DNA from: an uncultured bacterium
Lineage (GTDB): Bacteria > Planctomycetota > UBA1135 > UBA2386
Length of the DNA stretch: 6,139 nt
Direction of reading: 5' to 3'
NCBI GenBank assembly: GCA_938003515.1
Contig: CALKYL010000183.1
Location: 1 to 6,139 of the forward strand
Under the pieces are notes generated by a model that worked only from the letters and a program-made list of their open reading frames with translations, had not been told where the DNA came from and ran no database searches. This document shows positions 1-5,543 of this stretch, one piece after another (position 1 is the first letter of the stretch; each line of letters begins with the position of its first letter). Made by a program: the position numbers and the translations under genes.

Positions 1-42
1 CCGAGATCTACACTCTTTCCCTACACGACGCTCTTCCGATCT
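1..42 (+). other. Illumina P5/Read 1 adapter contamination
   Basis: These 42 bases match, from memory of the standard oligonucleotide, the 3' part of the Illumina TruSeq universal (P5/Read 1) adapter, ending in the hallmark GCTCTTCCGATCT. They lie exactly at the contig edge in the orientation expected if a read kept its adapter, and genomic sequence begins at 43. The base composition is more AT-rich than the rest of the window. This is a technical artefact. It truncates the lipoprotein gene that begins at 126. Confidence 0.97.
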
Positions 43-126
43 CAGGTCGGCGAGGTCGTACTGCATCGAGCTGCACGCGGTCGCGAGCAGCAGGAGCGTC
101 GAGGCGGCAGCGCGGCTCGGAGTCAT
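43..126 (-). CDS. Putative lipoprotein, N-terminal fragment
   Basis: The ATG at 126 opens a 28-codon frame that is cut by the adapter at 43. The translation begins MTPSRAAASTLLLLATACSS. It has a short n-region with one Arg, a hydrophobic run at residues 10-17 and a lipobox-like LATAC, with Cys18 as the expected lipidation site. Position -3 is Ala rather than the preferred Leu, so the lipobox is acceptable but not ideal. The start lies 40 bases downstream of the kelch gene stop on the same strand, so cotranscription is possible. No Shine-Dalgarno sequence is visible, and a GCCGGC inverted repeat (127-132 and 141-146) lies directly upstream. Too little of the mature protein remains to suggest a function. 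The main doubt is the short length; the signal-peptide pattern is what supports the call. Confidence 0.55.
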
Positions 127-166
127 GCCGGCATGGTGACGCCGGCCGCGCGCGATCGCCAGCGAA

Positions 167-1789
167 TCAGAGGGCGCCGACCGTGAGGGTCACGCCGTTC
201 GACGTGTAGAGGCCGACCCACGTCGGGCCGGAGAACTCGAGCTCCGCGACCTGGACCTGCAGCACCGTGCCCGCGAGGGTCGGGTCGTCGACGATCGGCA
301 GGAAGAGCTGCACCTGGCCGGCGGCCGGCACGTCCGGGCCCGCGAGCAGCAGCACGTCGTTGAGCAGGAGGCAGCCCGCGCCCGCGAGCGGCAGCAGCGG
401 CGCGAGCGGCACCGAGGTCTGGGTCGCGCCCCACACCGAGAGGGTCAGCGACGTCGGCCCGAGGTTCGTGCAGGTCGCGGAGAGGGTGCGTCCGGTCCAC
501 GGCAGGTCGTCGGCCGCGAGCGTCGGGGTGCCGCCCGGCCCGGCGCAGCCCGCGCCGTAGTCGGCCGCCGCGGCGACCGGGCTCGCCTGGTACTCGTAGA
601 CGTTGTAGGTCGGGCGCGAGAACGACTTGGTCGGGTCCTGTCCCCCTGACTTGTAGACCTTTCCGGTGGCCGGCACGAAGCCCGCGAAGTAGCGGCTGAT
701 GCGGCCGATGCTCGGGTCCGTGTTGTTGTAGGGGGCGCTGCCGGTCGTCGGGTTCGCGTAGATCGTCCACGAGTTCGTCAGGCAGTCGAACTCACTCGTG
801 TAGTTGGTCGGCGAGCCGTTGTAGAGCGTCGTGCCGAACAGGTAGGTCTTGTTGCTCGCGGTGTTGGCGGCGATGCCCTGGCCGCCCTGCAGCACGACGC
901 GCTTGCGCAGCGGGTCGTAGACCGCCTGGTTGGCGAACGCGCTCGCCGGGAACGTGCCCGTCTGCGTCGCCCAGTCGTAGCTGCTGATCAGCGTCCAGTC
1001 GCCTCCCGACCAGGTCCACACGTCGAGGTGCCGGTAGACGTCGGGCGCGTAGGTCGTCAGCGACGAGTCGTCGCCGCCGCACATCAGCACGTCCTGGAAC
1101 GCGTCGTTGCGCGTCACGAGGCTCGCCATGCGCCGGGCCGGCGGCACGGTCACCGGGCTCAGCTGCGCCCAGGCGCCGCCGATGAAGAGCCACGTCTCGT
1201 TCGAGAGCGAGCCGGCGCCGACGTCGCCGCCGAACAGCAGCATGCCGCCGATCTGCGGCTCGAAGGCCATCGCCGCCCAGCGCCGCGGCGACGGGTTGCC
1301 GCCCGCCGGCGTGACGTCGGTCCACGTGTCCGCGACGGGGTCGTACTCCCACGTGTCGTTGAGCAGCGTGTTCGGCGGCAGCGGCCCGGTCGCGCGGTTG
1401 TCGCCGCCGAACACGATCAGCCGCTGCGTCAGCGGGTTCCACGCCACCGACGCGCGGCAGCGCGCGTGCGGCGCGGGCGAGCCGGTGCCGTCGTTGACCT
1501 GGGCGAAGGTGCCGGCGACGGGATCGAACGCCCAAAGGTCGTTCAGGGTCGTCGACGTGTTGTTGTCGAGGCAGCCGCCGAAGACGTAGAGCAGGTCGTC
1601 GGTGGCAGCGCCCGGGTTGTCGCAGCGGAAGGTCGAGCCGGTGGCCGTCAGGCCGGTGGATGCGACGTTCGACCACTCGGCCCGCGGTGCGGTGCGGGCG
1701 ACGAGGCTCGGGGCGGGCAGCACGGGGAACTGCGCGAGCGCGGGGCAGGCGAGCGCGGGCACGAGGGCGAGGCGGAGGTGATGGCGCAT
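167..1789 (-). CDS. Secreted kelch-repeat propeller protein with planctomycete-type C-terminal domain
   Basis: This is a 540-residue protein ending in TGA. I chose the ATG at 1789 because it opens directly onto a signal peptide, MRHHLRLALVPALACPALAQ, with an ALA/Q cleavage site after residue 19. The frame stays open 80 codons further upstream, but that extension is Pro/Arg-rich and covers the repeat-containing spacer. No Shine-Dalgarno sequence is visible. Six kelch-like blades are marked by Gly-Gly pairs near residues 71, 128, 187, 238, 302 and 382. Several are followed by the usual aromatic pattern, such as NDLWAFDP and NDTWEYDP, which suggests one six-bladed propeller. Residues ~410-540 form a separate domain starting YGAGCAGPGGTP and ending SNGVTLTVGAL. 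I recognise this type from secreted planctomycete proteins but cannot name a function for it. Kelch propellers usually bind proteins or glycans, and no catalytic residues are apparent. The ligand is unknown. The protein is probably exported to the periplasm, cell surface or outside. Confidence 0.88.
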   Translation of the reverse strand: MRHHLRLALVPALACPALAQFPVLPAPSLVARTAPRAEWSNVASTGLTATGSTFRCDNPGAATDDLLYVFGGCLDNNTSTTLNDLWAFDPVAGTFAQVNDGTGSPAPHARCRASVAWNPLTQRLIVFGGDNRATGPLPPNTLLNDTWEYDPVADTWTDVTPAGGNPSPRRWAAMAFEPQIGGMLLFGGDVGAGSLSNETWLFIGGAWAQLSPVTVPPARRMASLVTRNDAFQDVLMCGGDDSSLTTYAPDVYRHLDVWTWSGGDWTLISSYDWATQTGTFPASAFANQAVYDPLRKRVVLQGGQGIAANTASNKTYLFGTTLYNGSPTNYTSEFDCLTNSWTIYANPTTGSAPYNNTDPSIGRISRYFAGFVPATGKVYKSGGQDPTKSFSRPTYNVYEYQASPVAAAADYGAGCAGPGGTPTLAADDLPWTGRTLSATCTNLGPTSLTLSVWGATQTSVPLAPLLPLAGAGCLLLNDVLLLAGPDVPAAGQVQLFLPIVDDPTLAGTVLQVQVAELEFSGPTWVGLYTSNGVTLTVGAL

Positions 1790-1803
1790 GGGGGGGATCG
1801 CTC

Positions 1804-1823
1804 GGGTAGGGGAGGGGAGGGGG
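1804..1823 (+). other. Four-tract G-run, potential G-quadruplex
   Basis: Four consecutive G tracts of 3, 4, 4 and 5 bases are separated by loops of 2, 1 and 1 bases, which meets the usual quadruplex pattern. The tract is on the plus strand, the template strand for the kelch gene, starting 15 bases upstream of its ATG. The kelch leader RNA would therefore be C-rich. Whether it folds or regulates is inference; G runs are common in such GC-rich DNA. Confidence 0.4.
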
Positions 1824-1850
1824 CAGCTCCCATCAGGAGCCGTCCGCGGC

Positions 1851-1892
1851 CGATCGGCCAACGGATTCCGCCGATCGGCCAACGGAATCCGC
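1851..1892. repeat. Tandem 21-base direct repeat, possible operator
   Basis: Two abutting 21-base copies, 1851-1871 and 1872-1892, differ at one position only (T versus A at base 16 of the unit). Each begins with CGATCGGCCAACGGA. The single difference creates an inverted pair, GGATTCCG at 1863-1870 and CGGAATCC at 1883-1890, so the block is also a hairpin with a 12-base loop. It sits about 60-100 bases upstream of the kelch ATG, a reasonable place for paired regulator sites. No U-rich tail follows, so a terminator is less likely. Functional role is inferred. Confidence 0.55.
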
Positions 1893-2054
1893 GGATTGCC
1901 GACGCGCGACCCCCCGGCCTCGTTCGGGTCCCTCCGCCCGGGTCCGCCCCCGGCCGGACCCGCCGTCGGCCAGGAGGCCGTCCACGACGCGGCGAGCCCC
2001 GTCCTGCGCTCCGGCTCAAGAGCGGACATCCGTCGCCCCCGCCGCGCGACCGAT

Positions 2055-2096
2055 GCAGACCGCGCGGCATCGCCGCGACGGAACGTGGCGGTCCGC
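2055..2096 (-). terminator. Stem-loop directly after the distal subunit A stop
   Basis: Reading the minus strand immediately after the TAG at 2097-2099, GCGGACCGC (2096-2088) can pair with GCGGTCTGC (2063-2055). In RNA this is a nine-pair stem with one G-U wobble. The 24-base loop contains a smaller GCGGC/GCCGC hairpin. There is no U tract, so factor-independent termination would be weak. Its position right at the distal stop supports 2097 as the original end of subunit A. Confidence 0.3.
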
Positions 2097-2234
2097 CTAG
2101 GGCAGGAACTTGGACGGGTCCTTCAGCTTGCGCGGCAGGTACTCGTCGATCACGAAGTTCAGGCCCCACTTGGCCAGCGCCTGCTGCTCGGCGCGCACGC
2201 CCATCTTCAGCATCTGCTGGATCGTCTTCTGCCA
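2097..2234 (-). pseudogene. top6A: Severed C-terminus of topoisomerase VI subunit A (in-frame after TAG)
   Basis: Immediately beyond the TAG at 2235-2237 the same frame continues for 45 codons to a second TAG at 2097-2099. The translation starts WQKTIQQMLKMGVRAEQQAL and goes on through GLNFVIDEYLPRKL. From family knowledge this is the expected end of topoisomerase VI A: an amphipathic helix with AEQQAL, a FVxxxYLP motif and a short basic tail. Adding these codons gives 389 residues, within the normal family range. There is no frameshift and no other stop, so a single codon separates a complete gene from a truncated one. No start codon with a ribosome binding site is evident here, so independent translation is unlikely. 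Confidence 0.85.
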
Positions 2235-3266
2235 CTACTTGTGCGCCTGGAAGAACGTGTAGTTCTTGAGCGCGTCCTTGGCGCGCTTGACGTCGACCTC
2301 CTTCAGCGGGTGCGTGGCGTCCTGCAGCTCGAAGTCGAGGATGTCCTGCGGCGTGACGCCGAGGGAGCGCGCCGGCCGCCCGCAGATGAACTGGTTCAGG
2401 TGCACCGCGTTGCCCGAGCCGACCTTGAGCGTGCGGTAGATGTTGGAGATCCCGTACGGGTCGCAGTCGTTGAAGCAGTAGACGGGCAGCTTCGCGTCGT
2501 CGGACAGCTTGCGGATGAAGCGCCGCGTCGCGCGCGACGGCACGCCCTGGGTGCCGACCAGGATGCAGCTGGCGGTGCGCCAGTACTTGTGGTGGCTCAG
2601 GCGGTCGAACATGCCGCCCGTCTCGACGACCAGCACGAACTTCGCCTTCGACTCGAAGCCGAGGTGCTCGACCGACCGCGGGATCTGGTAGGCGCTCGAG
2701 CCCATCGCGGTGCAGTCGTGCCGGATGATCTCGGCCGTCTCCGGGTCGCGGTCGACGACGATCAGCTGGCCGGCGACCGAGCCGCCGTGGTCCTCCGGAC
2801 GGAAGCGCAGCTGCTCGCGGCTGACCCCCTCGAGGCTGAACAGCGCCTCGATGTCGTCCATGACCGTGTCGGACTCGGGCTGGTCCTTGAACTTCGCTTC
2901 GCCCCAGTTCTTCGAGATGTAGTAGGCCTCTCGTTTGGTCGCGAAGGCGTCGTCCGCGGTCATCTCCCTCGAGAACGCCATCATCTTCATCGCCTGCACG
3001 AAGGTCTTTACCCGGGGCACCGTCAGCGTGCGCTCGATGCGGCCGCGCCCCATCTGGAAACCGCCCTTCTTGTCGTAGCGGGCGTTGCGCAGCGAGCGCT
3101 CGGGGAACTTCAGCTCGGGCTTGCCGTGCTTCGAGATGCTCTTGAAGACGTGGTCGGCGCACTGGTTGATCTCGCCGACCGTGACCTGGTCGAGCCTGGT
3201 CATCGGCTTGCGCGGCGTCTTCGGGGCGGACTTCTTCTGGACCTTCTTGCTCTTCTTGGCTGCCAT
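2235..3266 (-). CDS. top6A: DNA topoisomerase VI subunit A, truncated by in-frame TAG
   Basis: This is the Spo11-like catalytic subunit of the type IIB topoisomerase, which makes the transient double-strand break in the A2B2 complex. The ATG at 3266 is preceded by GGAG with a 5-base spacer. Residues 1-20 form a Lys/Pro-rich basic tail. The winged-helix (5Y-CAP) region carries KREAYYISKN, where Tyr116 is the likely DNA-attacking tyrosine by alignment with the Spo11 RDIFY motif. The Toprim metal site is visible as Glu215 (VLVVETGG) and Asp267/Asp269 (NDCDPYG). All key catalytic residues are therefore present. The frame stops after residue 343 at TAG, but 45 more conserved codons follow. If the stop is real, the product lacks the C-terminal helices next to the Toprim fold and may be impaired. 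The gene is codirectional with subunit B but separated by 308 bases and an opposite-strand remnant, so it probably has its own promoter. Confidence 0.93.
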   Translation of the reverse strand: MAAKKSKKVQKKSAPKTPRKPMTRLDQVTVGEINQCADHVFKSISKHGKPELKFPERSLRNARYDKKGGFQMGRGRIERTLTVPRVKTFVQAMKMMAFSREMTADDAFATKREAYYISKNWGEAKFKDQPESDTVMDDIEALFSLEGVSREQLRFRPEDHGGSVAGQLIVVDRDPETAEIIRHDCTAMGSSAYQIPRSVEHLGFESKAKFVLVVETGGMFDRLSHHKYWRTASCILVGTQGVPSRATRRFIRKLSDDAKLPVYCFNDCDPYGISNIYRTLKVGSGNAVHLNQFICGRPARSLGVTPQDILDFELQDATHPLKEVDVKRAKDALKNYTFFQAHK

Positions 3267-3412
3267 CGTCGCTCCGCGGGCCCTGACCGACCCGGCGAAC
3301 GGATGCTAGCGACGCCGGCCGGGCCGCACTATCGATTCCTCGTCGCGCGCCGTCGGCCAGGGGCCGCGCGCCACGACCCCGCCGCCCGGTCCCCGACCGA
3401 AGGAGACCGCCC

Positions 3413-3567
3413 GTGCCGAGCCTTCGGGCCCGTAGCCGTCTCGTCGCTTCGGGTGGGCGGCCGGCGCCGTGTTCTACCTCGAGCTGTTCTGGCTCGAACT
3501 CGGCCCGCAGGGCCTGCAGGCGATCGGCGTCAGCAACGCGCTGGCCGTGACCGTCGGCGCCCTCTGA
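3413..3567 (+). pseudogene. Remnant of secreted-protein gene, with 5' start and 3' domain end only
   Basis: The left end looks like a gene start: AAGGAG at 3400-3405, a 7-base spacer and GTG at 3413, giving MPSLRARSRLVA, which resembles the n-region of a signal peptide. The right end, in another frame, reads AAGAVFYLELFWLELG and then SNALAVTVGAL before TGA at 3565-3567. Its last 36 residues align without gaps to the C-terminus of the kelch protein in this window with 12 identities, including the shared TVGAL end. The middle of the gene is absent and the two ends are out of frame. This fits an internal deletion, real or from assembly collapse. The 3' end lies 7 bases from the convergent subunit B stop, which suggests a genuine gene end. 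It could alternatively be a frameshifted small membrane protein of ~50 residues, which I think less likely. Confidence 0.6.
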
Positions 3568-3580
3568 GCCCTTCTCAGAG
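3562..3580. terminator. Palindromic hairpin spanning two convergent stop codons
   Basis: CTCTGAG (3562-3568) and CTCAGAG (3574-3580) form a perfect 7-pair stem around the 5-base loop CCCTT. The left arm contains the plus-strand remnant's TGA (3565-3567), and the right arm contains subunit B's TGA on the minus strand (3575-3577). The symmetric placement suits a short bidirectional terminator between convergent genes. There is no U tract on either side, so its strength is uncertain. Confidence 0.4.
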
Positions 3581-5326
3581 CTTGCGGCTCTTCTCGAGCA
3601 CCTCGGTCAGGTTCGTCGCGGCCTTCTCGGTCTCCTGGTCGTCGAGCTCGAGGATGTCCTTCAGCGCTTCGACGACGTGGGGGATGTACATCGTGATGTA
3701 GTTGCGCTTCTTGAACTCGCTCGCGAGGCGCTTGCCCTTGCGCACGTGGGTGCCGAGCTTGCGGCCGCACTCCATCAGCGCCTTCTTGAGCTCGTCCATG
3801 ATCTCGTCGTAGGCGGCGATCGCCTCCTTCGACTCGCTGGTGAACGGCACCCACACCGACGCGATGTGCACGAACACGACCATCGGTCCGATCGGCAGGG
3901 CGCCGCGCGGCTGCTGCAGGCCGTAGTTCTTCCAGTTCGTGTTGATGACCGCCTTGGTGATCGCGCACGCCGACTGCTGGAAGACGAGCGGCACGCGGTT
4001 GGCGAAGCGGATCAGGCGGATCGGCTCGTCGGCGGCGCCCATCAAGAGCTCGTCGTTCTTCACGACCGACTTCTCGACGATCTTGCCGCCCTCGGTCACC
4101 TCGAGCGTGTCGCCGGGGCGGCCGTAGGCGATGCCGACCTCGACGGCGAACGGCCGGCCGCGGTAGACGACCGGCTTGCGCGAAGCGGCGAGGTAGTAGT
4201 CGGCCTCGACCTCCTTCTTCAGGCCCTTGACGATCAGCTCCTCGCCGATCGGGGCGATGCACGACAGCGGCGGCGCCTTGATCCTGGTCGCGTCGATCGC
4301 CTCCTTGAGCTTCTGCACCGACTTCGTCTCGAGCCGCCGCGGGTTGCTCGACGGGTTGACGCCCGCCTTCTCGCAGATCTCCTTCGCGACCGTCGGGCCG
4401 ACCCGCGAGAAGTCCTGCTGCAGGAACGCGCTCACCGTCCGGTTCTCGCTCTCCTGGATCATCTTCAGCAGGATCCCGAGCTCGACGCCGTGCGGGTGCG
4501 GCTTGATCTCCTCGACCTCCTTCGGCAGCTCCGTCGTGTTGCGCACGTACTCGGTGACCGTGCCGTCGGGCTCGACGAAGGTCAGGTTGACGTGCGGGTT
4601 GGAGATCGCCATGAGCTTCAGGAACTCCTGCACGCTCTTCTGCCCGCGGCGATACTCGCCCTCCATCGCGATCGCGACCTCGGTGCCGTGGTCCTTCTGC
4701 CACTCGATCGGCTTGTCGCTGTACTCGGGGCGGTTCTTGGCGGTGTCGATGCGGATCGTGAACTCGAGCGGCAGCGCGCGCTTGCCGGGCTTGCTGCGCA
4801 CGCGCACCGGCTGACCGGTCGTCAGCTGGCCGTACATGCCCGCCGCGGAGATGCCGATGCCCTGCTGGCCGCGGGACTGCCGCAGGCGGTGGAACTTGCT
4901 GCCGTAGAGCAGCCGGCCGAACACGTGCGGCACCTGCTGCTTCACGATGCCGGGGCCGTTGTCCTCGACGATCATCGTGAACTGCTTGTCGTTGTCGCCG
5001 ATGCGCTCGATCGTGACCTTGAGGTCCGGCAGGATGCGCGCCTCCTCGCACGCGTCGAGGCTGTTGTCGACGGCCTCCTTGACCGCGGTCAGGAGCGCCT
5101 TGCGCGGGCTGTCGAAGCCGAGCAGGTGCCGGTTCTTGGCGAAGAACTCGCTGACCGAGATCTCGCGCTGGCGCTTGGCCATCGACTCGGCGGTCTCGCT
5201 GCGCGCGCCGCCGGCCTGCTTCGCCCTGCCCTTCGACGAGGCGGCCTTCTTGGTCGCCATGTCTGCCACCTCCGTGCTGTCTGATTCGGCGAACAGCTGA
5301 CCCTGTCCGCTGCCGTCGCTGGTCAT
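3575..5326 (-). CDS. top6B: DNA topoisomerase VI subunit B (GHKL ATPase)
   Basis: This is the ATP-binding gate subunit of topoisomerase VI, which dimerises on ATP binding and drives strand passage through subunit A. From the ATG at 5326 it is 583 residues, ending in TGA. The Bergerat fold is intact: N box with Glu84, Asn88 and Asp91 ([10 protein letters not shown]), G1 box DNGPGI at 122-127, and G2 box GQQGIG at 153-158. A helix-two-turn-helix region follows near 300-335 ([20 protein letters not shown]), then the transducer domain from ~345. Lys466 in [10 protein letters not shown] is the candidate ATP-sensing switch lysine. Two starts are equally plausible: 5326 (AGGAGG, 8-base spacer) and 5260 (GGAGG, 8-base spacer), the latter giving 561 residues starting MATKK. 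I favour the longer form because its site is the stronger match, but either or both may be used. Residues 23-55 are rich in Lys, Arg, Ala and Ser and probably disordered. The gene is complete, with no internal stop. Confidence 0.95.
   Translation of the reverse strand: MTSDGSGQGQLFAESDSTEVADMATKKAASSKGRAKQAGGARSETAESMAKRQREISVSEFFAKNRHLLGFDSPRKALLTAVKEAVDNSLDACEEARILPDLKVTIERIGDNDKQFTMIVEDNGPGIVKQQVPHVFGRLLYGSKFHRLRQSRGQQGIGISAAGMYGQLTTGQPVRVRSKPGKRALPLEFTIRIDTAKNRPEYSDKPIEWQKDHGTEVAIAMEGEYRRGQKSVQEFLKLMAISNPHVNLTFVEPDGTVTEYVRNTTELPKEVEEIKPHPHGVELGILLKMIQESENRTVSAFLQQDFSRVGPTVAKEICEKAGVNPSSNPRRLETKSVQKLKEAIDATRIKAPPLSCIAPIGEELIVKGLKKEVEADYYLAASRKPVVYRGRPFAVEVGIAYGRPGDTLEVTEGGKIVEKSVVKNDELLMGAADEPIRLIRFANRVPLVFQQSACAITKAVINTNWKNYGLQQPRGALPIGPMVVFVHIASVWVPFTSESKEAIAAYDEIMDELKKALMECGRKLGTHVRKGKRLASEFKKRNYITMYIPHVVEALKDILELDDQETEKAATNLTEVLEKSRKL
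5261..5273 (-). promoter_or_regulatory. Internal Shine-Dalgarno for alternative subunit B start (ATG 5260)
   Basis: GGAGG (5273-5269 on the minus strand) lies 8 bases before the ATG at 5260. It sits inside the frame opened at 5326 and would produce a subunit B lacking 22 residues. The spacing is the same as at the upstream start, so the sequence alone does not decide between them. Confidence 0.5.
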
Positions 5327-5340
5327 CGGTGCCCCCTCCT
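5327..5340 (-). promoter_or_regulatory. Shine-Dalgarno for the long subunit B start (ATG 5326)
   Basis: A full AGGAGG (5340-5335 on the minus strand) lies 8 bases before the ATG at 5326, an ideal arrangement. It is the main reason for annotating the 583-residue form. Confidence 0.65.
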
Positions 5341-5452
5341 GATGGTGGCGCTCTCGCGCCCGGTGCGTCGGGCGCGGCGCCTGTCTTAGCGAGCGCAGGG
5401 GGCGTTCGTCCAGATCGGATCGGCCGGCCCCGGGCGCCTCGGCGCCGTCCCC

Positions 5453-5498
5453 GGGGCGGGCGGGGCGGCGGACGCGGGGCGGGCGGGGCGCCGGACAC
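5453..5498 (+). repeat. Two-copy 23-base G-rich tandem repeat
   Basis: Copies at 5453-5475 and 5476-5498 match at 21 of 23 positions, differing at unit positions 16 and 22. Each starts GGGGCGGGCGGGGCG. Each copy supplies three G tracts, so together they could form a quadruplex with one long loop of about 10 bases. The repeat lies about 46 bases upstream of the ELW-repeat gene ATG at 5544 and about 127 bases upstream of the subunit B start. Regulatory meaning is inferred; slippage in GC-rich DNA would also explain it. Confidence 0.6.
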
Positions 5499-5543
5499 GC
5501 GCGGAACCGGTCCGATCCGCGGCGCCCGCGACACCGTGTGGCC

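Larger units (their letters stand above)
1790..2096. other. Intergenic spacer between kelch gene and topoisomerase VI subunit A
   Basis: This 307-base spacer lies downstream of topoisomerase VI A and upstream of the kelch gene, both on the minus strand. It should hold the subunit A terminator and the kelch promoter. I find a G-run tract next to the kelch start, a tandem 21-base repeat and a stem-loop just after the distal subunit A stop, each listed separately. Open frames cross the spacer on both strands, but their translations are Arg/Pro/Gly-rich and look like high-GC shadows. No clear -35/-10 pair is visible. Confidence 0.6.
5327..5537. other. Divergent intergenic region between top6B and the ELW-repeat gene
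   Basis: This 211-base spacer must hold promoters for both subunit B (minus) and the secreted repeat protein (plus). I see the subunit B ribosome binding site, a G-rich tandem repeat (5453-5498) and a loose inverted pair, CGGATCGG (5416-5423) and CCGATCCG (5512-5519). No convincing -10/-35 boxes are visible; the region is extremely GC-rich and no AT-rich promoter element stands out. Confidence 0.5.

Noticed and set aside
127..146. GCCGGC inverted repeat as a kelch-gene terminator
   Set aside because: The stem is only 6 pairs with an 8-base loop and no U tract, and GCCGGC is self-complementary and common in such GC-rich DNA. It could equally affect translation of the lipoprotein.
2010..2096. 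Extension of subunit A past the TAG at 2097 if TAG were read as sense
   Set aside because: The next ~26 codons to a TGA show no family similarity, and a stem-loop follows the TAG directly, so 2097 looks like the natural end.
1028..2269. Long plus-strand open frame (413 codons) antisense to the kelch gene
   Set aside because: Its translation is dominated by Arg, Ala, Gly and Val with no motifs, and it lies opposite a clear coding gene. It is a high-GC shadow.
3302..3340. Possible -10 boxes upstream of subunit A (TAGCAT, GATAGT on the minus strand)
   Set aside because: No matching -35 element was found at the right spacing, and promoter consensus in this lineage is uncertain.
1788..3701. 637-codon plus-strand open frame antisense to subunit A
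   Set aside because: Composition is Arg/Ala/Leu/Val biased as expected for the antisense of GC-rich coding DNA, and no domain is recognisable.
5416..5519. Inverted pair CGGATCGG / CCGATCCG in the divergent spacer
   Set aside because: Eight-base GC-rich arms nearly 90 bases apart are expected by chance here.
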